Of a stretch of DNA of 11,360 nt, positions 1 to 7,336 are shown piece by piece; positions within the stretch are counted from its first letter, which is position 1, and every line of letters starts with the position of its first letter. Origin of the DNA: Temnopleurus reevesii (lineage: Eukaryota > Echinodermata > Echinoidea > Temnopleuroida > Temnopleuridae); assembly GCA_036244855.1 (NCBI GenBank), contig BQKZ01005651.1, forward strand, positions 23,612 through 34,971, given 5' to 3'. A model generated the notes under the pieces. That model was not told the DNA's origin. It made no database searches and worked only from the letters and a program-made list of their open reading frames with translations. A program made the translations under genes and the position numbers.

Positions 1-550
1 AAAAAAAAAAAAAAGCTCTAGACTCTCCTGCCAAAGACAGATTGGCTACTACATGATAACTTAGAACACAATTAATAGACCATAAAAAAATGTGTTTTTT
101 TTTGTTTAAAATGCAGTCCTGAGTATTCTTCAGTTTAAAGGGGAAATGTGTAAACTCTAACGAACCTAAAGCGAAACAATACTTGACTATTGATACTATT
201 CTAAATTTGCTTAACCGGGTTAGGAAAACAATTTGGCTCATTTGCGGTTAAGGTTTACCAAGACGGGATGTGCTGTATTTGGATCAGGATATCCCAACAG
301 CCAACAACAAAAGAGTCAATGGATTTACCACGCTCTTTCAAGAAACTACATGACGTTTGTAGTGGCTGAAGCATACAGATTTTTCATAATAAAATTAAGC
401 CATTCCTCTCAAATTCTAATACTGCTTGCTCAGGTTCAAGTTAAAGACGGTCAACTTTGGAACAATGCACACTCAAGTTCACTTGCGATCAACAGCCTTT
501 GGTTTAACGAGGAAAACTAATTTGTGAGTACATACTAAGTCTTATCATTT

Positions 551-657
551 TATGGGAGTACAGTATTGCTTGAAATAAAGGTAGTCGTGTCCCACCATGT
601 CCCATTATAAAAGCATGCATTTTCCTGATATGGTGGGCCCGGAACACTGCTCCCATA
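551..657. mobile_element. Mariner-like foldback element (tentative)
   Basis: TATGGGAG(TA)CAGT at 551-564 is the inverted match of ACTG-CTCCCATA at 646-657, and a second nested pair, CCCACCAT (591-598) and ATGGTGGG (630-637), folds the interior. If the outer TA is the target duplication, the inverted repeat begins TGGGAG and the element is about 103 bp, as in Tc1/mariner-derived MITEs. There is no coding capacity. The short arms keep confidence moderate. Confidence 0.5.
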
Positions 658-1856
658 CTTTAAAAATAGTTTGTTTAAAAACATATTTCAAATTCATGCA
701 GGGAAAGGTATTAATACTGTAGATTTTAGATAAATGAATAAATAAATGAAAAAAAAAAATGAATCAATATATAAAGAAATGAAGTGCAGTATGAATAAGT
801 AACAAAATCATTTTCTATGACTTCGCTTCATACATGTACAAAATTTCTGGTCTACATGTAATATTGTTATCTCTTTGCAAATAGTTTGAAACAATTGCTT
901 CAATACAAACAGACTTCCATTGTTTCCAAAAAATAAACATTATCCCAAAGCCAAATAACTTTTGTTAATCACCCATTCATCAGATCATCATTTCAAAATA
1001 AAAGCTCTAGGAGGCATTGTGATAAGATTTACAAGATGCATTAGAAAGCATACAACATATCCTGTTCAGAAGGAACAATCAGACACAAAGCTGAGAGGAT
1101 TTGATATCACCGAACAACTTCCCCTATGACTTCCTGCTATTGATTACACATTCGCTTCATCAAAAACAAGTTTTATCTAACCAAAAACAAATGCTGCAAC
1201 TCTACCTCTTCGTACAATAATTAGTAAGAATTTTTTTTCTTTCTAATAAAGAATATGAAATCGGGCCAAACTATAAAACAACAGTCTTAAAGGTTGAATC
1301 TATTGGTAGAATATGATTTTCATTTATACACATGTAAAGGCATTCTATTCAAACTTTCTAATCTTGTATGCATAGAGGGTTTCCACTCAGAGCTGAATTC
1401 CACACAGATTTTTATGTCGTGTTGAATTGTTTTGTAGCATGGGAAAATTGAGGAGGAATCTGGTAATAGTAGTTGATTCAGGCAAACACAAACAGGAATT
1501 GCTCACTAGCAAGTGGCAATAAGATAACAACATGACCAAGACACATGTACTAGAGTAAACAATAGTAAGTAGATAAAAAGAAACATAGGATGTCAAAAGT
1601 ATGTGGTGGTATTTTGAACAGACTACAACACAGTCAAAAGAAGACAAAATTTAATGAAATCTCAAACTACCATGCATTCTATTTATCTTGTTGTCCTATG
1701 CTACCTCCTTCTTATAAGAGGCCAATGCTTGTATCTTGTTTGAGGTGACCTCTTAACTGTAACTAGGAGAAAATTCATGTACCCCCTCCCCATTATGAAA
1801 TACAAAAGCCAGGGCGAAAATCACCCCGCGGATGGAAAGTCGCCAAAAAACTCAAT

Positions 1857-1872
1857 AACCAACCAACCAACC
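1857..1872 (+). repeat. (AACC)4 microsatellite
   Basis: Four uninterrupted AACC units abut the left end of the foldback element at 1872. Confidence 0.85.
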
Positions 1873-2059
1873 AGGGGCCAATTACACGAAATAGTCTTAG
1901 CAATCCCCTTCTTACGAAGACATCTTCACTTCTTGTACCATCCTCTTAGCATGTAGACATAACAAGGTTGGCATCTACTGTATGTTAAGAGGTTGGCATA
2001 ACAAGCAAAGACTTAGCAAAAGGAGGATAGCTAGAACCATTTCTGGCAATTGGCCCCAG
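1872..2059. mobile_element. GGGCC-type foldback MITE
   Basis: GGGGCCAATT at 1874-1883 pairs perfectly with AATTGGCCCC at 2048-2057. The complementarity continues imperfectly inward for about 35 bp (GAAAT, TAGC and ATCC blocks), and a second inner pairing joins CCTCTTAGCATGTAG with the TGTTAAGAGG region. CAG is found directly on both sides (1872-1874, 2057-2059), a possible 3-bp target duplication. A 3-bp duplication is the size made by PIF/Harbinger-type transposases, but the usual target is TWA, so the superfamily is tentative. The ends resemble those of the element at 3218-3349. Confidence 0.75.
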
Positions 2060-2173
2060 AGTACTACACTGTATACATGTCCTAACAATTACCCACTTCT
2101 CCGGGAAAAGCAAATTACAAACAAAGCGCCTGAACCTCTGATGAATAAGGGGAAGAGCAAGGGCGAAGAGCGA

Positions 2174-2197
2174 GGGGGGAGGGGGAGGGGAGTGGGG
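2174..2197 (+). other. Potential G-quadruplex tract (copy A)
   Basis: Four G runs of 6, 5, 4 and 4 are separated by A, A and AGT, fitting the classical G-quadruplex pattern. The tract marks the start of contig overlap 1, and such tracts are hard to sequence and assemble. Confidence 0.7.
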
Positions 2198-2350
2198 CGA
2201 CGCTCAATGTACACCATTACTCGCATTTATATCACATCACGAAAGAAAATGAGTATATGCATAGGCCCAAGCTATCACTCATAGAGATGGAATGGGTATT
2301 AATTCATTAAACTAAGTACTGCTTTGCTCTGCCCTGAATGGTATATTTAC

Positions 2351-2434
2351 ATCCCATTGCAAAGGAGGAGAACGAATAGACAAATAGGCCCTACATGTAG
2401 CTACCCATCATAACACCTTGTTCATAGAGACAGT
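2351..2434 (-). pseudogene. Decayed partial copy of exon 5 (left haplotype)
   Basis: On the minus strand this reads CLYEQGVMMGSYM, then an in-frame TAG, then GLFVYSFSSFAMG, clearly the 3' three-quarters of exon 5. It lacks the acceptor and the first ~27 nt, and the WGL region is altered to a stop. Its donor position reads GTAAAT in place of GTAAGT. It sits about 90 bp downstream of the intact exon 5 in the same orientation. I infer an old tandem duplication that is no longer usable as an exon. Confidence 0.8.
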
Positions 2435-2525
2435 ATGGGAATCAATTTACTGACTTTGCTCACTCTAAATGGAATACTGCAAGGTGGCAGGACAGGGGAG
2501 CTCAATGTACAGCGTTCATACTTAC

Positions 2526-2636
2526 ATCCCATTGCAAAGGAGGAGAACGAATAGACACAGAGTCCCCAGCTTCCCATCATTACACCTTGCTCATAGAGAC
2601 GATACTCCTCAGATCCTGGATCAGCTGATGGGTCAC
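2526..2636 (-). CDS. SLC45-like: SLC45-like transporter, exon 5 (duplicate, left-hand contig copy)
   Basis: This is the second copy of exon 5, entered after CCTTCCCTGATATCAG and leaving through GGAT|GTAAGTATG. It encodes the same protein segment as 3928-4038 with only silent differences seen by eye. It lies in the part of the left-hand contig that overlaps the right-hand one across the N at 3454. Like exon 3 it is phase-neutral, so a naive model could join both copies and repeat 37 residues. No further exon was recognised between here and position 1. Confidence 0.88.
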
Positions 2637-2678
2637 CTGATATCAGGGAAGGGTTGTGAGAAAGAAATAAACGAGAGG

Positions 2679-2962
2679 TAATAATAATAATAGTCAACTT
2701 ATATAGCGCATGTATCCACTCTGCTGAGTGCTCAAGGCACTTTGCATTATTATTACCCTGGCTTTAGCCCGGCAGCCATCAGCGCACTTGGCATTTCAAG
2801 GAATAAATATTCCTGCAAGGTAACCATTCACTTCACCTGGGTTGAGTACAGCACAATGTGGATGAATTTCTTGCTGAAGGAAATTAACACCATGGGTGGG
2901 ATTCGAACCTTCGACCCTCTGGTTGACAGGCGAGAGTCATGACCACTACACTACTACACCAC
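2679..2962 (-). mobile_element. tRNA-derived SINE in intron 4 (copy A)
   Basis: On the minus strand the element opens with a tRNA-like head. It has an A-box-like TAGTGTAGTGG (around 2954-2944) and a perfect B box, GGTTCGAATCC (2909-2899), with CCTGTCA in the anticodon-loop position, suggesting a tRNA-Asp-like source. About 190 bp of non-tRNA body follow, including GCACTTGGC and CTTATATAGCGC-like segments. The element ends in an (ATT)n tail at about 2690-2679. These are the hallmarks of a Pol III-transcribed SINE. It is present in both haplotype copies, so it predates their split. The family name is not assigned. Confidence 0.8.
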
Positions 2963-3217
2963 ATGATAAAGATGATTAAAGGCGGGAGAGACAGGTGGCT
3001 GAACATCTTGGGAGTGTTGATTTGAAGATGCAGGGGGGCACAATGTACACCTAGAGGACAGGGATGATATTGGAATAACAGGTGCAAGAGATAAGTCTGA
3101 CCATCCTTAATGCAGAGATGCCAACCATTCCGGAATATGCATGAAGTGCATTTACATGTAAATTCAATGCTTCTTTTTCAGGTTAATGGTTCAAGAGTAT
3201 GGTTATTGTTGTCAGGC

Positions 3218-3349
3218 CTGGGGCCTGTAACATAAAGGAGATACGATTAATCTTGCAATTAATTGCATCTCTTTGTACACATTTTGCCATAGACTTACGA
3301 TAAATATTTATTGCAAGTGTAATTGCATCTTTTGAGTTACAGGCCCCAG
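3218..3349. mobile_element. GGGCC-type foldback MITE, present in one haplotype only
   Basis: The ends form a perfect 13-bp inverted repeat: TGGGGCCTGTAAC at 3219-3231 and GTTACAGGCCCCA at 3336-3348. The element is about 126-130 bp with no coding capacity. The other haplotype has the uninterrupted site TCAGGCCTGCTCTCAC (4621-4636). The flanks read CTG on the left and CAG on the right, so a 3-bp duplication is possible but not exact. The presence/absence difference shows insertion, or clean loss, since the haplotypes separated. Confidence 0.82.
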
Positions 3350-3453
3350 CTCTCACTTTTGTACAGCTGAACATTACATGTACATGTATTCTTATTTTAA
3401 TCTTTACCTGATGCCTATCCTTGATCAAAGTTGTACTGAGAGCAAAGTGGCAA

Positions 3454-3454
3454 N
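3454..3454. other. Single-N contig junction 1
   Basis: One undetermined base separates the two copies 2175-3453 and 3455-4733. The copies abut the N on both sides, which is what a placeholder for an overlapping (negative-length) gap would give. Confidence 0.85.
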
Positions 3455-3455
3455 T

Positions 3456-3477
3456 GGGGTGGGGGAGGGGAGTGGGG
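3456..3477 (+). other. Potential G-quadruplex tract (copy B)
   Basis: Runs of 4, 5, 4 and 4 G are separated by T, A and AGT. This is the allelic counterpart of 2174-2197 and lies two bases after the N. Confidence 0.7.
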
Positions 3478-3629
3478 CAATGCTCAATGTACGCCATTAC
3501 TCGGCATTTATATCACATCACGAAAGAGAATGAGTATACGCATAGGCCCAAGCTAACATTACACTTCACTCAGAGAGATGGAATGGGAATTAATTCATTA
3601 AACTAAGTACTGCTTTGCTCTGCCTTGAT

Positions 3630-3714
3630 ATCCCATTGAAACTTAGAGGAGAAAGAATAGACACAGAGTCCCCAGCTACATGTATCATCATTACACCTTG
3701 TTCATAGAGACAGT
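3630..3714 (-). pseudogene. Decayed partial copy of exon 5 (right haplotype)
   Basis: This is the counterpart of 2351-2434 in the other copy. It starts CLYEQGVMM on the minus strand, then an ATACATGT segment replaces GGA and shifts the frame. The 3' end is also changed (CTCTAAGTTTC) and the donor GT has become GATATC. The lesions differ from those in the left copy, so the two alleles have decayed separately. Confidence 0.75.
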
Positions 3715-3960
3715 ATGGGAATCAATTTACTGACTTTCCTCACCCTAAACGATATACTGCAAGGTGGCAGAACAGGGGAGCTCAATGCACAGCGTTCATA
3801 CTTACATCCCATTGCAAAGGAGGAAAACGAGACACTATGGGAATCAATTTACTGACTTTCCTCACCCTAAACGATATACTGCAAGGTGGCAGGACAGGGG
3901 AGCTCAATGCACAGCGTTCATACTTACATCCCATTGCAAAAGAGGAGAATGAGTAGACAC
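3714..3960. repeat. 122-bp tandem duplication next to exon 5 (one haplotype)
   Basis: TATGGGAATCAATTTACTGA at 3714 recurs at 3836, and the two units stay nearly identical through the exon 5 tail and its donor. The other haplotype (around 2433-2557) has one unit. The break lies at GACAC, present in both units. The high identity between units points to a recent event. Confidence 0.85.
3806..3835 (-). pseudogene. 30-nt exon 5 tail fragment with intact splice donor
   Basis: The last ~30 nt of exon 5 and its GTAAGT donor are repeated here as part of the 122-bp tandem duplication. There is no acceptor or upstream exon sequence. It could act as a decoy donor for exon 5: using it would extend exon 5 to 233 nt and change the phase. 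Confidence 0.75.
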
Positions 3961-4038
3961 AGAGTCCCCAGCTTCCCATCATTACACCTTGCTCATAGAG
4001 ACGATACTCCTCAGATCCTGGATCAGCTGATGGATCAC
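3928..4038 (-). CDS. SLC45-like: SLC45-like transporter, exon 5 (right-hand contig copy): TM8
   Basis: This 111-nt exon (phase 1 to phase 1) lies between CTCCCTTATATCAG and the donor GGAT|GTAAGTATG. Joined to exon 4 it gives VYHG-DPSADPGSEEYRLYEQGV followed by MMGSWGLCVYSFSSFAMG (residues 627-663). That is the extracellular segment and TM8 typical of SLC45 (G-D-P ... Y-x-x-G-V-x-M-G-x-W-G-L-C-x-Y). The next codon starts with T and needs an exon that I could not find in the window. A 30-nt fragment of the same exon and a frameshifted partial copy lie downstream at 3806-3835 and 3630-3714. The alternative allele is at 2526-2636. Confidence 0.92.
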
Positions 4039-4078
4039 CTGATATAAGGGAGATTGTGAGCAAGAAACAAATGAGAGG

Positions 4079-4364
4079 TAATAATAATAATAGTTGCAAC
4101 TTATATAGCGCACGTATCCACTCTGCTGAGTGCTCAAGGCACTTTGCATTATTATCACCACAGCTGGCTTTAGCCTGGCAGCCACCAGCGTACTTGGCAT
4201 TTCAAGGAATAAAGATTCCTGCCAGGTAACCATTCACTTCACCTGGGTTGAGTACAGCACAATGTGGAAGAATTTCTTGCTGAAGGAAATTAACACCATG
4301 GGTGGGATTCAAACCTTCGAACCTCTGGTTGAAAGGCGAGAGTCATGACCTCTACACTACACCA
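4079..4364 (-). mobile_element. tRNA-derived SINE in intron 4 (copy B)
   Basis: This is the allelic copy of the SINE at 2679-2962. The B box is mutated at one base (GGTTTGAATCC, 4315-4305), and the A-box region is shorter by three bases. The (ATT)n tail lies at about 4079-4092. The promoter changes suggest that this allele is a poorer Pol III template. Confidence 0.78.
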
Positions 4365-4733
4365 CATGATAAAGATGATTAAAGGCGGGAGAGACGGGTG
4401 GCTAAACATCTTGGGAGTGTTGATTTGAAAAGGCAGGGGGCTCAATGTACACCTAGATGACAGGGATGATATTGGAGTAACAGTTGCAAGAGATAAGTCT
4501 GACCATCCATAATGCAGAGATGCCAACCATTCCGGAATATGAATGAAGTGTATTTACATGTAAATTCAATGCTTCTTTTTCGGGTTAATGGTTCAAGAGT
4601 ATGGTTATTGTTCAGTGTTGTCAGGCCTGCTCTCACGTTTGTACAGCTGAACATTACATGTACATGTATTCTTATTTTAATCTTTACCTGATGCCTATCC
4701 TTGATCAAAGTTGCACTGAGAGCAAAGTGGCAA

Positions 4734-5002
4734 CAGTTGAGTTGTGAATCTTTTTTTTTTTAATATTACGGCAAAAGGTTAATAAAATTCAAATATTCAT
4801 TTATTAAATTTCAATCTCATTTGAAATTAAAATCTTTCAATCATTGAAATAATCATTACAAACAATAAATTGAAATCGATCTTGCAAACATTCCTACATG
4901 TATCACAAATGTTAATACTTGCTCCATTCCCCTTATTAAGTCTTATTATTAAGTTTGGAGTAAATGAGTCCCATCTTGCAATATGACACCCTAAAGTCTT
5001 AC
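4734..5002 (-). other. Unique part of intron 4
   Basis: This is AT-rich sequence directly after the exon 4 donor on the minus strand. It has an 8-bp perfect stem, AATTTCAA/TTGAAATT (4807-4814/4821-4828), and a near-palindrome at 4835-4849. There is nothing coding. Confidence 0.7.
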
Positions 5003-5974
5003 CATGGTACACAGCTTGAGCGACAAAATCTGTGAAGAAACAGAGGAGAATGATGATGCCAGCCCAACCAAGGAAGTTGATGAGACTCAAGAATCGAAGC
5101 TCCTTAGGCATGTAGATTGCCGAACGTAGCAGCTGGGTAAGAGTAGCTGGTTCTCCCTTATTATCATCGTCATCATCACTCTCACCACCTTCCTCGTCAT
5201 CACCACAGCTGATGTCGACGGAAGGGTTTGAGATGCAGATTGCAATGGCTTGGCTGGTGTCGTTACACTGGTGCATTGCTGGGTTCTGATTAAACTGCCC
5301 ACCGGACATCTTAGCAGCGGAGTTCAAGAAATCCTTGGTGTCATCGTTAGGATTGATCTTCAAGACACAGCTGCTTCCAGCGAGAGAGCAACCTTCTGAT
5401 TTCTTTGATGACGATTTGGATTTCTTTTTAGGGACAAAGATCTTTTTGTCATTGCTGCTACTACTATTATTGTTATGCCCTGGGGATGATTGACCCCTCC
5501 CTTTTGAAGTTCTTTGCTTCTTATGAGGTTTCCTGAAGCTGTAATGTTTATGAGGTTGATCATTACTAGATTGGTTGCTCTCATCTGCATCTTCTGCAGA
5601 TAAATTAGTTCTTTCACCAGGTTCACCTGACATATCGCCAACTGGTTTTCTCCTGTAGAATAACTTAAAGAACCCCCAAAGACTACACATCTTCCTCTTT
5701 GTCTTTACCATATCCTGTGACTTTACCTCACACTGTGCAGTTCTAACGTCATCGACCCCATTGCAAGGGCTGTATTGCGGATCAGACGAACTCAAAGCTG
5801 GGTGCCTGGTAAGGGGTACCTCGGGTATGCTTGTAAGGGTCAGGATGAGAGAGACGAGGAAGATGACAACGTTGAGGGCGAAAATGACACGAAGCTGATT
5901 GCCAAGGGCTTGTCCAAACACAGTCTTGTCCCAGTCAATGCCAATACAGATGTACCCTAATCCACCACCAATAC
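5003..5974 (-). CDS. SLC45-like: SLC45-like transporter, exon 4: TM5, TM6, long cytoplasmic loop, TM7
   Basis: This 972-nt exon is entered after CATCCTCTTTTGTCAG and ends CATG|GTAAGA. It encodes residues 303-626. TM5 includes GIGGGLGY (303-310), followed by the family motif GIDWDK (312-318) and TM6 (about 330-352, ending SIPEVPL). Residues about 358-595 are a hydrophilic loop with runs of Ser, Asn and Lys ([22 protein letters not shown]) and an acidic stretch ([18 protein letters not shown]), as expected of the variable central cytoplasmic loop in SLC45A1/A4-type carriers. TM7 follows from [15 protein letters not shown] to [13 protein letters not shown], matching the FFTDF-x-(x)2-V-Y-x-G signature of the family. 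The last codon is split and completed by exon 5. This is the only complete copy of the exon. It occupies the left-hand contig of the 6528 junction. Confidence 0.95.
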
Positions 5975-6527
5975 CTGACAAAAGAGGATGAAAACATTAT
6001 TGACCAAGATGTAAATATTATATTTTTTTAATCAAAACCATTTTTTGATGGGTAACATTTCTGCGCATAGTCTTGGATCAATGTAGTATGCATTTACTTA
6101 GTCCATCTTAAAATCACATCAAATTATTTTTTAATTGGTTGATCTAACTCTAAGTTAGCTATGAATGCTAAGAAAATTGGAAGATAGTGTTTAACAAGAA
6201 CTACATGTTTGTGAATTTCAAGCAGGTGTAAACAGGACAAAAGTAGGGCATGATTACCAATATCAATGGTTTGTCAGTTTACATAATTAACATTATTATT
6301 ATCATTATTATTATAAATCAAAGAAAATACTTCACCTCCTAGAGTACTGCGCATGCTAAGTACAAGCTTGAGGTCATCTAGATTACATGTATCCATGAGG
6401 TAAGCTTTGAAAGGAGAGTTACAGCTATCTGCACTGAAGTCTGTCAATACTACACCAATCACTGTGATCGCTATACCCCACATCGTCGCGGCAACAGCTG
6501 AAAACAAAAGATAGGAAAAGAAGAATA
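5810..6527. repeat. Copy A of uncollapsed contig overlap 2
   Basis: This 718-bp stretch holds the 5' part of exon 4, intron 3 (361 bp) and exon 3, and ends at the N at 6528. Its counterpart is 6529-7366. Exons agree almost fully while intron 3 is strongly diverged. Confidence 0.9.
6336..6497 (-). CDS. SLC45-like: SLC45-like transporter, exon 3 (duplicate copy on the left-hand contig)
   Basis: This second copy of exon 3 appears identical over 162 nt to 7175-7336 and is preceded by the same TTTTGTTTTCAG acceptor. Only 30 nt of intron remain upstream of it before the N at 6528. Its donor reads GAG|GTGAAGTA where the other copy reads GAG|GTAAGTA, a one-base insertion that weakens the match to the donor consensus. 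Because the exon is phase-neutral, an automatic gene model could include both copies in frame and predict a protein with TM4 twice. The more likely truth is one exon 3 per haplotype. Confidence 0.9.
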
Positions 6528-6528
6528 N
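6528..6528. other. Single-N contig junction 2
   Basis: One undetermined base separates copies 5810-6527 and 6529-7366 and truncates one copy of exon 4. It follows the same pattern as the N at 3454. Confidence 0.87.
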
Positions 6529-6693
6529 TAAGGGGTACCTCGGGTATGCTTGTCAGTGTCAGAATGAGAGAGACGAGGAAGATGACGACGTTGAGGGCGA
6601 AAATGACACGAAGCTGATTGCCAAGGGCTTGTCCAAACACCGTCTTGTCCCAGTCAATGCCAATACAGATGTACCCTAATCCACCTCCAATAC
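6529..6693 (-). CDS. SLC45-like: SLC45-like transporter, exon 4 fragment (duplicate, cut off at the N)
   Basis: This is the first 165 nt of exon 4, entered through TTGTCAG at 6694, and it stops at the single N at 6528. It encodes [20 protein letters not shown] and onward through TM6 to SIPEVPL (residues 303-357). The protein is identical to the same stretch in the full exon at 5974-5810. By eye there are six nucleotide differences, all synonymous. The truncation falls exactly at the N, so I read it as the end of a contig and not as a biological break. It should be treated as the other allele of exon 4. Confidence 0.9.
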
Positions 6694-7174
6694 CTGACAA
6701 GAGAGGATAAAATGACATTAATTTAATATCAAAACATGAATCTAATCATTTTTTAGGTCAGGACCAGTTTTGTATGGGTAGCACTTCTATCTACATGTAC
6801 AGCACAAATGGGAAGAAGAAAAAATAACACATCTGAGAGAGCAGTGAGATGGGCTTTGAGGCCAGTCAGTAGAGCATCCAATGAGTAATCTTCAGTGGCA
6901 TGAGATTAATGTACATATAGTATGCACTTTGTACATGGAGGTACATCGATGAGGATGTTTTTTTTTAATCTGATCTTGAAATTACATAAATTGTCTTAAC
7001 TGGTTGATTCAAATTTTAAGTTAGCCATGATTGCTCAGAAAATTAGAAGATAGTTTTTAACAAGAACTATGTGAATTTCAAGCAAGATAAGAGAAGAGCA
7101 TGACTACCAAAATACATTATTTGTGTGACACAATACATAAATTAAAGCCTAAACCTACAAAAAAATGTACTTAC

Positions 7175-7336
7175 CTCCTAGAGTACTGCGCATGCTAAGT
7201 ACAAGCTTGAGGTCATCTAGATTACATGTATCCATGAGGTAAGCTTTGAAAGGAGAGTTACAGCTATCTGCACTGAAGTCTGTCAATACTACACCAATCA
7301 CTGTGATCGCTATACCCCACATCGTCGCGGCAACAG
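7175..7336 (-). CDS. SLC45-like: SLC45-like transporter, exon 3 (copy on the right-hand contig): TM4
   Basis: The exon follows TTTTGTTTTCAG at 7337 and ends before a consensus GTAAGT donor at 7174. It is 162 nt, phase 1 to phase 1, encoding residues 249-302. It contains TM4 (about 256-272), and the family motif DFSADSCNSPFKAYLMD (268-284) is the SLC45 equivalent of the D-F-x-A-D-x-x-x-x-P-x-x-A-Y-x-x-D segment seen in vertebrate members. STLGG at the end begins TM5. It continues directly from exon 2 (7337-8574 is intron 2). By eye it is identical at all 162 positions to the second copy at 6336-6497, although the neighbouring introns differ. Of the two copies this one has the stronger donor. 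Confidence 0.94.

Larger units (their letters stand above)
1..2174. other. Non-coding stretch, downstream of exon 5 on the minus strand
   Basis: The stretch starts with 14 A residues and is AT-rich throughout. Apart from the two foldback elements (551-657, 1872-2059) and the AACC repeat I see no gene. I looked on the minus strand for the remaining SLC45 C-terminal helices and found nothing that resembles them, so this is probably part of the following intron. Confidence 0.6.
2175..3453. repeat. Copy A of uncollapsed contig overlap 1
   Basis: This 1279-bp stretch corresponds end to end with 3455-4733. It starts in the same G-rich tract and ends in the same AGAGCAAAGTGGCAA, immediately before the N at 3454. 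It holds exon 5, its decayed partial copy, the SINE and a foldback insertion absent from the other copy. I read it as one haplotype of the locus. Confidence 0.88.
3455..4733. repeat. Copy B of uncollapsed contig overlap 1
   Basis: This stretch begins immediately after the N in the G-rich tract that copy A also starts with. It ends at 4733, after which unique sequence (CAGTTGAGTTG) continues. It has an extra 122-bp tandem unit and lacks the foldback element of copy A. The two indels nearly cancel, so both copies have the same length. Confidence 0.88.

Noticed and set aside
233..520. 95-residue open reading frame on the plus strand
   Set aside because: It has no ATG start at the given position, no recognisable domain, no splice or promoter context, and the composition of translated AT-rich DNA.
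1387..1647. 86-residue hydrophobic minus-strand frame as a missing C-terminal exon of the transporter
   Set aside because: It is hydrophobic, but shows none of the SLC45 C-terminal motifs and has no acceptor and donor in the required phase that I could see.
2884..2970. Functional tRNA gene
   Set aside because: The A and B boxes are good, but the acceptor arms do not pair, the anticodon stem is poor, and the sequence runs on into a repetitive body with an (ATT)n tail, which marks a SINE.
3714..3960. CRISPR-like or satellite array
   Set aside because: There are only two units, no regular spacers, and the unit contains an exon end; it is a simple tandem duplication.
6336..7336. Duplicated exon 3 as a pair of mutually exclusive exons
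   Set aside because: A truncated exon 4 and the N lie between the two copies, and the copy edges coincide with the N. Identical exons with diverged introns fit two alleles better than two exons of one gene.
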